Shown one piece after another: positions 34,890 to 44,127 of a stretch of DNA of 64,000 nucleotides. The stretch comes from Candidatus Nitrotoga sp. AM1P. GTDB taxonomy: Bacteria; Pseudomonadota; Gammaproteobacteria; Burkholderiales; Gallionellaceae. The DNA is taken from positions 434,001-498,000 of the forward strand of contig NZ_AP019547.1 in assembly GCF_013168275.1 (NCBI RefSeq), given 5' to 3'. The position numbers and the translations under genes were made by a program. The notes under the pieces are model-generated. The model was given only the letters and a program-made list of their open reading frames with translations, did not search any database and was not told the origin of the DNA. Position 1 is the stretch's first letter. The number at the start of each line of letters is the position of its first letter.

Positions 34890-35672
34890 ATGATACGTTC
34901 TTTATGGATTTCTAAAACGGGACTGGAAGCACAGCAAACCCAGATGGACGTAATCGCTAACAATCTTGCGAACGTTAGCACCACCGGTTTCAAACGTTCG
35001 CGTGCGGTGTTCGAGGATTTGCTGTATCAGACTATTCGTCAGCCTGGTGCGCAATCTTCGCAGCAGACCCAGATTCCATCTGGTTTGCAGATCGGCACTG
35101 GCGTGCGTCCGACTGCCTCGGAGCGTATTCAAACTCAGGGTAATCTGCAACAAACCAGCAATCAGTTTGATATAGCAATACAGGGCGCGGGTTTTTTTCA
35201 AGTATTAATGCCGGATGGTACGACGGCTTATACACGCAGCGGATCATTTCAGACTGATAGCCAGGGACAACTGGTGACTTCTAGCGGCTTTGTAGTGCAG
35301 CCTGCTTTAACGATTCCTGTCAATGCCACCAACGTCACCATAGCTCGCGACGGCACGGTGTCGGTGACGCAGGCCGGGGTCGCGACGCCCGTGCAGATCG
35401 GCAGCATGCAATTGGCTGTTTTTATTAATCCGGTTGGCCTGCAAAGCCAAGGAGAAAATTTGTATGTAGAAACTGCATCGTCTGGAACGCCTAACACCAA
35501 TGTGCCGGGCACTAATGGCGCCGGACTACTGAATCAGGGCTATGTGGAAACCTCTAATGTCAACGTAGTGGAGGAGTTGGTTAATATGATACAGACGCAG
35601 CGTGCTTATGAAATCAACTCCAAGGCAATCACGGTTTCCGATCAAATGTTGCAAAAATTAACGCAGATGTAA
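34890..35672 (+). CDS. flgG: flagellar distal rod protein FlgG
   Basis: Distal rod subunit of 260 residues, the standard length. The start [20 protein letters not shown], the motif [20 protein letters not shown] and the C-terminal [20 protein letters not shown] are diagnostic. ATG 34890 is preceded by GAAAGGA; an in-frame GTG two codons upstream is less likely. The spacer after flgF includes a short GCGCGACTAATCGCGC hairpin (34854-34863 region) that may modulate the operon. Confidence 0.96.
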   Translation: MIRSLWISKTGLEAQQTQMDVIANNLANVSTTGFKRSRAVFEDLLYQTIRQPGAQSSQQTQIPSGLQIGTGVRPTASERIQTQGNLQQTSNQFDIAIQGAGFFQVLMPDGTTAYTRSGSFQTDSQGQLVTSSGFVVQPALTIPVNATNVTIARDGTVSVTQAGVATPVQIGSMQLAVFINPVGLQSQGENLYVETASSGTPNTNVPGTNGAGLLNQGYVETSNVNVVEELVNMIQTQRAYEINSKAITVSDQMLQKLTQM

Positions 35673-35689
35673 GTGGAGTGAAATGCGTG

Positions 35690-36364
35690 ATGCGGAACTT
35701 GTCTAGCTGGATTATGTGCAGCGTGATGTTGGTGCTTGGAGGATGTGCGCATACTCCTTCGACCAATATCCATCAGCCGATGACAGCACGCGCGCCCGAT
35801 AAAAAAGCAGGAGCGGATAACGGTTCCATCTTTCAGGTCGGGCAGAATGAGCGACCGTTGTATGAAGGAAAACGCGCGCGTAACCTGGGTGATATTCTCA
35901 CTATTATCATTTCAGAAACGACTTCAGCTGCCGGAAAATCAACTAGCGGCGCAGAACATAAAGGAAGTATGTCTTTACAAACGCCGAGTATCACACAACT
36001 TCCCGGTGCCAATTTAACGATGCATGGCATAGGGCTTGCTAGCAGCTCAAGCGGCAGTTTGACTGATAAAAGTAATAATGCTGGTGACAATACCTTTATT
36101 GGAACCGTCACAGTGACTGTGGTTGAAGTGTTAACAAACGGCAATTTATTAGTGAGTGGTGAGAAGCAGGTCGCGATTAATCAAGCGAATGAATATATTC
36201 GATTTTCCGGTGTAGTCAATCCGTACACCATAACTGGCAGCAATACCGTGCAATCCACACAAGTGGCGGATGCACATATTGAATACAAAGGTGCCAATCA
36301 TATTGATATGGCTGTAATCATGAGCATGCTGGGACGCACCTTTTTGTCTGTATTGCCGTTTTGA
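35690..36364 (+). CDS. flgH: flagellar L-ring protein FlgH
   Basis: Outer-membrane lipoprotein of 224 residues forming the L-ring bushing. The signal ends in the lipobox LGGC (Cys19). Conserved L-ring segments are RNLGDILTIIISETTSAAGK and VNGNLLVSGEKQ-like VLTNGNLLVSGEKQVAINQ, with the ending IDMAVIMSMLGRTFLSVLPF. The start is uncertain between GTG 35678, GTG 35687 and ATG 35690. I chose ATG because it gives a normal lipoprotein signal; TGGAG lies 11 bases upstream. It overlaps the first possible flgI start. Confidence 0.94.
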   Translation: MRNLSSWIMCSVMLVLGGCAHTPSTNIHQPMTARAPDKKAGADNGSIFQVGQNERPLYEGKRARNLGDILTIIISETTSAAGKSTSGAEHKGSMSLQTPSITQLPGANLTMHGIGLASSSSGSLTDKSNNAGDNTFIGTVTVTVVEVLTNGNLLVSGEKQVAINQANEYIRFSGVVNPYTITGSNTVQSTQVADAHIEYKGANHIDMAVIMSMLGRTFLSVLPF

Positions 36365-36378
36365 AAAAGGCTAATGCG

Positions 36379-37503
36379 ATGGATATATTACGAATTATTA
36401 TCCAAATTGCCAAAATAATATTACTGATACTGTTAGTTGCTGCGCCTACTGTCTCATACGCTGAGCGCATCAGGGATCTCGCCAGCATTCAGGGTGTGCG
36501 AGAAAACCAGTTACTTGGCTATGGTTTGGTTGCTGGTCTGGATAATAGTGGTGATATGACCACACAAACGCCATTCACCGTTCAAAGCGTGATCAGTATG
36601 TTGACGCAAATGGGAGTAAGTCTGCCTCCTAATATCACCCTACAATTAAAAAATGTGGCGGCAGTAATGGTGACGGCAATGCTTCCACCATTTGCGCGTC
36701 CCGGACAGGCTATAGACGTCACCGTTTCTTCGATGGGTAATGCAAAAAGCCTGCGCGGAGGAACACTTTTAATGACGCCACTCAAAGGTGCAGATGGTCA
36801 GGTGTATGCGATGTCACAGGGTAATTTGCTGGTTGGTGGTGTGGGGGCGGCAGCGGGCAATGCCAAAGTGCAGGTCAATCACTTGAGTGTCGGGCGCATT
36901 CCTGGTGGGGGAACAGTAGAACGATCCGTGCCAACAGTATTGGGGCAAGGCGATTTCATCCATCTGGAATTAAACACCATGGATTTCACTACTGCAACAC
37001 GCCTTGCCGCTGCAATTAATTCTGCACTCTCGCCGTCTACGGAAATTGCTGCTGCATTGGATGGTCGCACTATCCAAGTGCGCGCGCCAACAGGCAGTGC
37101 GCGTGTGGCTTTCGTTTCGCAGGTCGAAAATTTGCAGGTTGACCCTGCGCAGAGTGGGGCGCGCGTGATCGTAAATGCACGCACCGGCTCGGTCGTTATG
37201 AATCAAATGGTGACGTTGGATAATTGCGCGATCTCACACGGTAATCTGACTGTGGTGATTAATACTGATATCTCGGTGAGTCAACCCAACCCATTCTCCC
37301 AAGGCAAAACAGTACAGGTCGCTAAATCTACAATCGACATTCAATCCGATAAAGGAGGATTGGTCATGTTGAATAAAGGCGTGTCATTGGGCGAAGTGGT
37401 GAAGGCGCTGAATTCGATAGGCGCAACTCCGCAGGATCTGCTGGCTATTTTACAGGCGATGAAGTCTGCCGGAGCGTTGCGCGCGGAACTTGAGATTATT
37501 TAA
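36379..37503 (+). CDS. flgI: flagellar P-ring protein FlgI
   Basis: Periplasmic P-ring subunit of 374 residues. A Sec signal (IAKIILLILLVAAPTVSYA) precedes the mature start ERIRDLASIQGVRENQLLGY, which is nearly invariant in FlgI. Further conserved parts are GLDNSGDMTTQTPFT and the C-terminal LNSIGATPQDLLAILQAMKS with GALRAELEI. ATG 36379 has AAAAAGG eight bases upstream; the TTG at 36361 overlapping the flgH stop would lengthen the signal without need. Confidence 0.96.
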   Translation: MDILRIIIQIAKIILLILLVAAPTVSYAERIRDLASIQGVRENQLLGYGLVAGLDNSGDMTTQTPFTVQSVISMLTQMGVSLPPNITLQLKNVAAVMVTAMLPPFARPGQAIDVTVSSMGNAKSLRGGTLLMTPLKGADGQVYAMSQGNLLVGGVGAAAGNAKVQVNHLSVGRIPGGGTVERSVPTVLGQGDFIHLELNTMDFTTATRLAAAINSALSPSTEIAAALDGRTIQVRAPTGSARVAFVSQVENLQVDPAQSGARVIVNARTGSVVMNQMVTLDNCAISHGNLTVVINTDISVSQPNPFSQGKTVQVAKSTIDIQSDKGGLVMLNKGVSLGEVVKALNSIGATPQDLLAILQAMKSAGALRAELEII

Positions 37504-37580
37504 TGAACATCACGCGACACACTTGGGTTGCACCAACTGTCTATCGGGTTTAGAACTTTTAATTCATTGAGATACTGACA

Positions 37581-38492
37581 ATGATCAATCCAAGTGATAT
37601 TTCCGGTAGGGCCGATGTTTCCGGCAGCTTGGCGGTGAGTGCGCAAAGTTTGGACAAGCTGCGGATGCAGGCCAAACAATCGCCCGACCAGGCATTAAAA
37701 CTGGTTGCGCAACAGTTCGAAACAGTATTTATGAATATGATGCTGAAATCCATGCGTGAAGCTACACCGCAAGACGGCATGTTTGATAGTGAGCAGACCA
37801 AAATGTTTACCGGAATGCTGGATCAGCAATTGGTGCAGAGCATGTCCAGCCGAGGAGTGGGTTTGGCTGACATCATGATCAAGCAATTGAGCCGCTCAGC
37901 CAGCACTGATGTTACTCAGACACGCGTAGAATCGGTATTGGCTACGCCAGTGCGCACTGCTAGTGCGATGCCTGTGCCGTATAGTGACAGCCTTGCGAAT
38001 GTGATAAAAAACAGTCCATCTCAATCCACTCCGCTTCAGCAAGATTTTGTGCGTCGCATGACCCCTCACGCCGTGCAAGCGAGCCAGGAAACCGGTGTGC
38101 CGACGCATTTGGTAATGGGACAGGCTGCGCTGGAAAGTGGCTGGGGCCGACGGGAGATACGCCTACCTGATGGCAGCACCAGTTTCAACCTGTTTGGTAT
38201 CAAGGCTAGTGGTAACTGGAATGGAAAGGTAGCGGAAGTGGTCACTACTGAGTACCACAATGGAGTAGCAAACAAGCAGGTAGAAAAATTTCGTGCCTAC
38301 TCATCCTATACCGAAGCATTCAGCGATTACGCCCATCTGTTACGAGATAATCCACGTTATGCTCAAGTGTTGCAGTCAGGGCAGGGGAGTTCCGAGTTAG
38401 CACATGCATTGCAGCGAGCGGGTTATGCGACTGATCCTGATTATGCGGATAAATTGGTAAAAGTCATGAATCGGATTAATACGATAAGTTGA
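37581..38492 (+). CDS. flgJ: flagellar rod-cap/peptidoglycan hydrolase FlgJ
   Basis: Bifunctional protein of 303 residues. The N-terminal rod-binding domain (KLVAQQFETVFMNMMLKSMR, MFDSEQTKMFTGMLDQQL) caps the rod. The C-terminal glucosaminidase-type domain (GVPTHLVMGQAALESGWGRR, NLFGIKASGNWNGK) carries the catalytic Glu in LESGWG and cuts peptidoglycan for rod passage. The two-domain form is usual in beta- and gammaproteobacteria. It follows flgI by 77 bases and ends the class-2 part of the operon, since a sigma-28 promoter precedes flgK. Confidence 0.95.
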   Translation: MINPSDISGRADVSGSLAVSAQSLDKLRMQAKQSPDQALKLVAQQFETVFMNMMLKSMREATPQDGMFDSEQTKMFTGMLDQQLVQSMSSRGVGLADIMIKQLSRSASTDVTQTRVESVLATPVRTASAMPVPYSDSLANVIKNSPSQSTPLQQDFVRRMTPHAVQASQETGVPTHLVMGQAALESGWGRREIRLPDGSTSFNLFGIKASGNWNGKVAEVVTTEYHNGVANKQVEKFRAYSSYTEAFSDYAHLLRDNPRYAQVLQSGQGSSELAHALQRAGYATDPDYADKLVKVMNRINTIS

Positions 38493-38506
38493 TAGTGTCG
38501 CTCAAT

Positions 38507-38533
38507 TAAAGAAGTTTTCTGGGACGCCGATAA
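38507..38533 (+). promoter_or_regulatory. sigma-28 (FliA) promoter for flgKL
   Basis: TAAAGAAG (38507-38514), eleven bases, then GCCGATAA (38526-38533): the -10 element is identical to the FliA consensus and the -35 keeps TAAAG. Transcription would start about 140 bases before flgK. Confidence 0.85.
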
Positions 38534-38679
38534 CTTGTACAAACGTCCTGCAAGTATTCAGGTTAGATGGAGCACTCTCTTTCTCGCAAATGAGGAAGAA
38601 ATAATGATTATTTATAATCTTTCATTCTGGGCTGAGTGCATACGATAAGTTTAAACACGTAAAGTGTGGCAAGGAATTT

Positions 38680-40593
38680 ATGGGAATCGGTATTTTCGGG
38701 AGTGGGGTCAGCGCATTGAATGCAGCCCAAATTGGGTTGTCGACCACTGAACACAATATTGCCAATGTGAATACCCCCGGTTTTAATCGGCAGGAGGTCG
38801 TGCTAGGGACACGTTTAGCCCAAGCGACTGGCGCAGGATTTATTGGCCAGGGTGTAGATGTCAGCACTGTCAGACGAATATATAACGAATTTCTATCTAA
38901 TCAAGTTATGCAAGGACAGGCCCAGGCCAATCAATTGGAAACCTATTCCAATCAGATCGGGCAGATTAATAATATGCTGGCTGATCCCGATGCCGGCCTG
39001 TCGCCCGCATTACAGGAATTTTTCAGCGCGATAAATGATGTTTCCAGCTCACCGGAGTCGCAAGCCGCACGGCAATCTATGTTGGGTAGCGCTCAGTCTC
39101 TGGTATCACGGTTTCAGTCATTAAATCAGCGCATGAGTGACATTAATAGCAGCATCAATGGCCAGATTACCAGCAGCGTAACGGCCATTAATAGTTATGC
39201 GCAGCAGATTGCATCGATGAACAAGAATATTGTGCTGGCACAAGCGGCATACAATGGGCAGGCGCCTAACGATTTGCTAGACCAGCGTGATCAACTCATC
39301 TCGCAGTTAAATCAGGAAATAAAGGCGAACGTCGTTAAGCAAAGTGATGGTAGCTTCAATGTATTCATCGGCGCTGGCCAATCACTGGTGGTGGGAGAAC
39401 AGGTAAATACTTTACAGGCAGTTCAATCGCTTAGTGACCCCTCCAGGATTGATGTGGCATATCGCTCAGGTGCAAGCGTTATTCGCTTGCAGCAAAATAG
39501 TCTTCAGGGTGGCAATATGGGGGGGGTTTTAGCTTTCCGCAGTGAGTCGCTGGATGTCGAACAAAATGCTTTGGGCCGGGTGGCCATGGTATTGGCAGAT
39601 ACGTTTAATCAACAGCATAAGCTTGGACAGGATCTAAATAGTACTCTCGGCGGTAATTTCTTTGCTCAGCCTGTGCCCGCAGTTAATACGAATGCAGCAA
39701 ATATAGGCAACGCTACTGTTAGCGCCAGCGTTGTTAGTTCTTCAGCGTTGACCGGCAGCGATTATTTGTTGCGATTTAACGGTGGGACTGCTTATACGCT
39801 GACGCGTCTTTCGGATAATACGGTTACCGCCTTTGCTACTTTGCCACAAACAGTGGACGGTCTGACTATCACCACCACTGCGGGAGCAATGATGGGGGAT
39901 AGTTACACGATACGCCCGACCGTAAATGGAGCACGTGACATTGCGGTTGCCATCAGTGATCCTTCCAGGATTGCCGCATCGGTGCCAATTCGTACTAATG
40001 CATCATTGGCTAACATTGGATCGGGGCGCATTAGCGAGGGTACGGTGAATGCAACTCTTCCTACCAATGTCAATTTGCAGCAGCCAGTCAGTATTGTTTT
40101 TGATAGCCCACCGACTACATTCACTGTAACGGGCGTAGGGATACCGGGTTCCCCAGTTGCAGGCGTGGCTTATGCCGCAGGTACAGCTATCACCTATAAC
40201 GGTTGGACCATGCAGATTACTGGTGCCCCTGCTGCGGGGGATACTTTCACGGTGGCAAGTAATACCAATGCTGCAGCAGATAATCGTAATGCACTGTTGC
40301 TGGCGAGCTTGCAAACCAAAAATACAATTGCGGGTGGAACTGCCTCTTATCAGGGCGCTTATGCGCAATTGGTCAGTCAAGTTGGTAATAAGACACGCGA
40401 ACTGGAAACAATCAGTCTGGCGCAGACCAGTATGGTTAATCAGCTTATTCAAACACAACAATCAGTCTCCGGAGTGAATCTGGATGAGGAAGCAGCCAAC
40501 CTGATACGTTATCAACGTGCCTATCAAGCTGCGGGGAAAGCAATTCAAATTGCCGAAACTTTGTTTGATACTTTGTTAAGTTTAGGGAGGTAA
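38680..40593 (+). CDS. flgK: hook-filament junction protein FlgK (HAP1)
   Basis: First junction protein between hook and filament, 637 residues. The N-terminus GIFGSGVSALNAAQIGLSTT with HNIANVNTPGFNRQEVV, and the C-terminus NLDEEAANLIRYQRAYQAAG with LFDTLL, are diagnostic. The middle (about residues 445-540) contains a Gly/Thr-rich segment ending in GAPAAGDTFTVASNTN that recurs in FlgL. It is transcribed from the sigma-28 promoter upstream, as a late gene. Confidence 0.96.
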   Translation: MGIGIFGSGVSALNAAQIGLSTTEHNIANVNTPGFNRQEVVLGTRLAQATGAGFIGQGVDVSTVRRIYNEFLSNQVMQGQAQANQLETYSNQIGQINNMLADPDAGLSPALQEFFSAINDVSSSPESQAARQSMLGSAQSLVSRFQSLNQRMSDINSSINGQITSSVTAINSYAQQIASMNKNIVLAQAAYNGQAPNDLLDQRDQLISQLNQEIKANVVKQSDGSFNVFIGAGQSLVVGEQVNTLQAVQSLSDPSRIDVAYRSGASVIRLQQNSLQGGNMGGVLAFRSESLDVEQNALGRVAMVLADTFNQQHKLGQDLNSTLGGNFFAQPVPAVNTNAANIGNATVSASVVSSSALTGSDYLLRFNGGTAYTLTRLSDNTVTAFATLPQTVDGLTITTTAGAMMGDSYTIRPTVNGARDIAVAISDPSRIAASVPIRTNASLANIGSGRISEGTVNATLPTNVNLQQPVSIVFDSPPTTFTVTGVGIPGSPVAGVAYAAGTAITYNGWTMQITGAPAAGDTFTVASNTNAAADNRNALLLASLQTKNTIAGGTASYQGAYAQLVSQVGNKTRELETISLAQTSMVNQLIQTQQSVSGVNLDEEAANLIRYQRAYQAAGKAIQIAETLFDTLLSLGR

Positions 40594-40599
40594 CAAGCC

Positions 40600-41799
40600 A
40601 TGCGTATTAGCACTAACACTCTTTATAATGCTAACGTAAATGTGCTTAATCAGCAGCAGGCTCAGCTGTTGCACACACAACAGCAGATTTCCACTCAGCG
40701 GCGTATCCTTACTCCAGCAGATGATCCGATTGCTGCAGCTCGCGTACTGGAAGTATCGCAAGCGGACGCTTCTAATTCACAATACGCAGCCAACCGAAAT
40801 GTTGCACTGAATTCCACTTCGATGAGTGAGGGAGTTTTGCAAAGTGTAACGAACTTGCTGCAGAACGTCAGAACTTTAGCGGTCAATGCGGGCAGCGGGG
40901 TGCTAAATAATTCTGACCGGCAAACTATGGCAACGGATTTGAGTGGTCATCTGGAAGAATTATTGGCGTTGGCAAATAGTACAGATGGAATAGGTAATTA
41001 CCTGTTTTCTGGTTTTCAGGGCAAAACCCAACCTTTCGCTAACAGCAATACGGGTGTCCAGTATCAGACCGATGATGGCCAACGCATGATTCAGGTTAGT
41101 AGTTCAAGACAATTGGCGGCCAGTGATTCCGGCGCAGACATTTTTATGCGCATTAAAAATGGCAATGGAACGTTTATTACCCAGGCGGCACCTGCGAATG
41201 TCGGGAATGGCATTGTCAGCTCAGGAACGGTTACTAATCCGACGTTGCTTACGGGAAATAACTATCAGGTAACATTCAGCGTGGTCGCTGGTGTGACAAC
41301 TTATGGTGTGACCAATACCACGCCGGGAGCATTGGTGCCGGTGCCCGTCGCAGCGGGTACGCCTTATGTCAGCGGACAAGTAATAAGTTTTGATGGTTTG
41401 CAGTTTGATGTTACAGGGGCGCCAGCTAGTGGTGATGCATTCACCGTAGCGCCCAGCACCAATGAAAGTATATTCAAAACTATCTCCAATTTAATTACAG
41501 CTCTGAGAACACCTATTCCACCGGGAGGAGCGATTGCAACAGCGTTAAATGGTCTCGATCGTGGTATGGATAATGTGTTGACAGTGCGCGCTTCATTAGG
41601 AACCCGCATGCGGGAGCTGGATGCTCTGCAAAGCGCAGGTGAAAGTATGGGGGTACAGTACAAACAGACATTATCACAATTGCAGAATGTAGATTTAAAT
41701 AAAGCAATCAGTGATCTAACTCAGCAAAGAACCAGTCTGGAAGCTGCGCAGAAATCTTTTCTGGCTGTGTCTGGGTTGTCTCTTTTCAACTATATGTAG
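40600..41799 (+). CDS. flgL: hook-filament junction protein FlgL (HAP3)
   Basis: Second junction protein, 399 residues, six bases after flgK. The flagellin-like N-terminus MRISTNTLYNANVNVLNQQQ with RILTPADDPIAAARVLEV is intact, as is the C-terminal SLEAAQKSFLAVSGLSLFNY. The insert around 200-290 ends in GAPASGDAFTVAPSTNES, matching the segment in FlgK, and probably forms an outer domain. A weak AT-rich hairpin (41799-41820, GAAACTT with AAGTTTC) follows the stop. Confidence 0.95.
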   Translation: MRISTNTLYNANVNVLNQQQAQLLHTQQQISTQRRILTPADDPIAAARVLEVSQADASNSQYAANRNVALNSTSMSEGVLQSVTNLLQNVRTLAVNAGSGVLNNSDRQTMATDLSGHLEELLALANSTDGIGNYLFSGFQGKTQPFANSNTGVQYQTDDGQRMIQVSSSRQLAASDSGADIFMRIKNGNGTFITQAAPANVGNGIVSSGTVTNPTLLTGNNYQVTFSVVAGVTTYGVTNTTPGALVPVPVAAGTPYVSGQVISFDGLQFDVTGAPASGDAFTVAPSTNESIFKTISNLITALRTPIPPGGAIATALNGLDRGMDNVLTVRASLGTRMRELDALQSAGESMGVQYKQTLSQLQNVDLNKAISDLTQQRTSLEAAQKSFLAVSGLSLFNYM

Positions 41800-41820
41800 A
41801 AACTTTTGCCTTCAAGTTTC

Positions 41821-42071
41821 CACATTGCCAATTTTAGTTGTGTTATGTGAAATAAAGTAGTAATCAGTTTTCAATCTTCCGCAAAATAAAGTAGCACTCT
41901 TACAGAAAAAATGCATCCGTTCGTCCTGATTCTGTAGAAGGATGAGCGTATTTACGTTTCCCCAAGAGAGATGCTTCTATTCAGTCGCCGTGCATTATGG
42001 CTTCTTGCTGTTCATTGTGTACGTCTAGAAAAATTACCTCTACGAATCATAATTTAGTGCTGTTTTAGTAT
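41821..42071. other. spacer between flgL and the chemotaxis cluster
   Basis: About 250 AT-rich bases without an open frame of note. The only element I recognise is the sigma-28 promoter that begins at 42072. Confidence 0.4.
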
Positions 42072-42098
42072 TAAAGATTCTTTAAAAATTGCCGCTAC
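42072..42098 (+). promoter_or_regulatory. sigma-28 promoter for the chemotaxis cluster
   Basis: TAAAGATT (42072-42079), eleven bases, GCCGCTAC (42091-42098). The spacing is exact, the -35 is good, and the -10 matches GCCGATAA at six of eight positions. It stands 55 bases before the first chemoreceptor gene. Confidence 0.65.
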
Positions 42099-42153
42099 AT
42101 ATTTGAGAATTTCATTTTTAAATAAAAGCTAAAAGAAAGTGGAGGACGAAATT

Positions 42154-43383
42154 ATGGCAGTGCAAAAAATTAATTCGACAGCACATAAAGCTACAGCAAC
42201 ATTTTGTTGGGGAATGGCTTTAGGAATTGGTATTGCCGGTGTCTCACTGTTGCTTATTGTGGGTGGGATGGGGTGGGCTAATATTGTGTCTGCTGTCGTT
42301 CTGATCGGAATATCAGCGGTTGCTGGAGAGTGGGGTGTTCGCCGTCATCGTACCTTGCTTAAGTTAGCCGTAGCACAAGAGATGGTCAATGCCAAAGCAA
42401 GATTTGAAATCGAGCTTGCGAATGCCGGTGTAGGTGGCTTGGAAGAGGTATGCACGGAGGTGGTGCCTATCTGGTCCAGGCAAGTCGAAACCACTCGTAA
42501 TCAAACCGAAACAGCCATCATGGACTTGGCCAATCGTTTTGTCGGCATTAATGCAAAACTGGAGGCATCGGTACGTGCATCGCAAAGCGCTGCGGGTAAC
42601 ATGGCAGGTGATGCGGAGGGTGGGGCATTGGCAGTAATGACACAAAGTGAGTCATCGCTGACCAGTGTGATTGATTCTATCAGGGAAGCGCAGCATAGTC
42701 GCAACGATATGCTGGAACAAGTTAGAAGCCTCACTGATTACACCGGTGAACTGAGAGCCATGGCCGTTAAGGTAGCGGAGATTGCTGCTCAAACAAATTT
42801 GCTTGCTTTAAATGCCGCGATCGAAGCTGCACGTGCCGGAGAAGCAGGACGCGGGTTCGCTGTGGTGGCGGACGAAGTCCGCAAGCTATCCAGCCTTTCC
42901 AGTGAAACCGGTAAAAAAATGTCAGGTACCGTTGATATTATCAGTAACGCCATCACCAGCGTATTCAAAATTGCGGAAAGCTCTTCCGAACATGATTTTA
43001 AGTCAGTCGCAAGTTCTGAATTGATTATTCAACAGGTTCTGCAAAGCTTTAATAACGTCACTTCGAATTTGTCAGGCTCTGCGGAACTGCTACAGCAGGA
43101 AAGTGCAGGTATTCGCGATGAATTATCCGACGTGCTGGTTTCACTTCAATTCCAGGATCGCGTCAGCCAGATACTGGTTCATGTACGCAACAACATGGAA
43201 AAGTTGCACCAGCATTTGCAGCAATACAAGCAGGACAGGGCGGCGTCCATTCCGGTTAAGCACATCAATATCAAAGCATGGTTAGCCGAGATGGAATCGC
43301 TCTATGCCACGCAGGAACAAGTGCACACTCATCGCGGGGCTCAATCCAGCGCGGCCGTGAAACAAGAAATTACATTTTTTTAG
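42154..43383 (+). CDS. methyl-accepting chemotaxis protein with minimal sensor
   Basis: Chemoreceptor-like protein of 409 residues. Two close membrane helices ([21 protein letters not shown] and [17 protein letters not shown]) leave almost no periplasmic domain. The signalling hairpin tip is [38 protein letters not shown]. The C-terminus ends in EITFF, a short tail I know from similar receptors next to cheY. GGAGG lies eight bases before ATG 42154. The lack of a periplasmic sensor suggests it detects a cytoplasmic or membrane signal. It is followed eight bases later by cheY, so the two are co-translated. Confidence 0.88.
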   Translation: MAVQKINSTAHKATATFCWGMALGIGIAGVSLLLIVGGMGWANIVSAVVLIGISAVAGEWGVRRHRTLLKLAVAQEMVNAKARFEIELANAGVGGLEEVCTEVVPIWSRQVETTRNQTETAIMDLANRFVGINAKLEASVRASQSAAGNMAGDAEGGALAVMTQSESSLTSVIDSIREAQHSRNDMLEQVRSLTDYTGELRAMAVKVAEIAAQTNLLALNAAIEAARAGEAGRGFAVVADEVRKLSSLSSETGKKMSGTVDIISNAITSVFKIAESSSEHDFKSVASSELIIQQVLQSFNNVTSNLSGSAELLQQESAGIRDELSDVLVSLQFQDRVSQILVHVRNNMEKLHQHLQQYKQDRAASIPVKHINIKAWLAEMESLYATQEQVHTHRGAQSSAAVKQEITFF

Positions 43384-43391
43384 GAGGGAGT

Positions 43392-43760
43392 ATGGGTAAG
43401 GCAATATTAATAGTTGATGATTCTGCAAGTGTGAGACAGGTCGTCGGCATCGCATTAAAAGGGGCAGGCTACGATGTGATTGAGGGGTGTGATGGTAAGG
43501 ATGCACTGACAAAACTTAATGGGCAAAAAATCCATCTGATTATCAGCGATGTGAACATGCCCAACATGGATGGGATTACTTTCGTCAAGGAAGTTAAAAA
43601 ACTGCCTAACTACAAGTTCACGCCCATCATCATGCTCACCACCGAGTCTCAGGAAGGAAAAAAACAGGAAGGTCAAGCAGCTGGTGCCAAGGCTTGGGTG
43701 GTTAAACCGTTCCAGCCAGCGCAAATGTTGACTGCCGTGGCCAAATTGATATTGCCTTAG
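43392..43760 (+). CDS. cheY: chemotaxis response regulator CheY
   Basis: Single receiver domain of 122 residues that, when phosphorylated by CheA, binds FliM at the motor. Acidic pair Asp9-Asp10, phospho-acceptor Asp53 (ISDVNMPNMDG), the switch Thr in MLTTES and the Lys in VVKPF are all present. AGGAGGGA lies just before ATG 43392. The internal KKQEGQAAGAKAW is common in CheY of this branch. No cheZ phosphatase gene is visible in the window. Confidence 0.93.
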   Translation: MGKAILIVDDSASVRQVVGIALKGAGYDVIEGCDGKDALTKLNGQKIHLIISDVNMPNMDGITFVKEVKKLPNYKFTPIIMLTTESQEGKKQEGQAAGAKAWVVKPFQPAQMLTAVAKLILP

Positions 43761-43793
43761 CACTTGGCAATCAGAACTACATAAGGAAATACC

Positions 43794-44126
43794 ATGCCTA
43801 TCAGTTCAAAAAATAACAATGGGCAGTCGTTACTGCATATTGAGGGTGACATGACTATCTACACTGCCGCTGAAATGAAGGATGAATTGATGAACCACAT
43901 CGTTCAACCGTGCGAGCGAGAAATTGATTTGTCAGAGGTCAGTGAAATGGATAGTGCGGGTCTGCAAATTCTTATCCTGGCTAAGCGCGAAGCTGAAAAG
44001 CATGGTACCAGCCTGCGGTTAATCGGGCACAGTCGTGCCGTGCTGGATGTGCTGGATATGTGTAACTTGGCGTCTTATTTCGGCGATCCGGTGGTGCTTT
44101 CTTGTAATGAGAACAAAGGACAATAA
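43794..44126 (+). CDS. STAS-domain protein (anti-anti-sigma type) in the che operon
   Basis: Small cytoplasmic protein of 110 residues. A STAS fold is indicated by LLHIEGDMTIYTAAEMKDEL and by SEMDSAGLQILILAKREAEK, which contains the Ser usually phosphorylated in SpoIIAA-like proteins. It lies between cheY and cheA with gaps of 33 bases and one base, in the same operon. STAS proteins in che clusters are known, but their targets are mostly undefined; no matching anti-sigma kinase is in the window. A scaffold or switch role in the chemosensory array is inference. Confidence 0.85.
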   Translation: MPISSKNNNGQSLLHIEGDMTIYTAAEMKDELMNHIVQPCEREIDLSEVSEMDSAGLQILILAKREAEKHGTSLRLIGHSRAVLDVLDMCNLASYFGDPVVLSCNENKGQ

Positions 44127-44127
44127 A

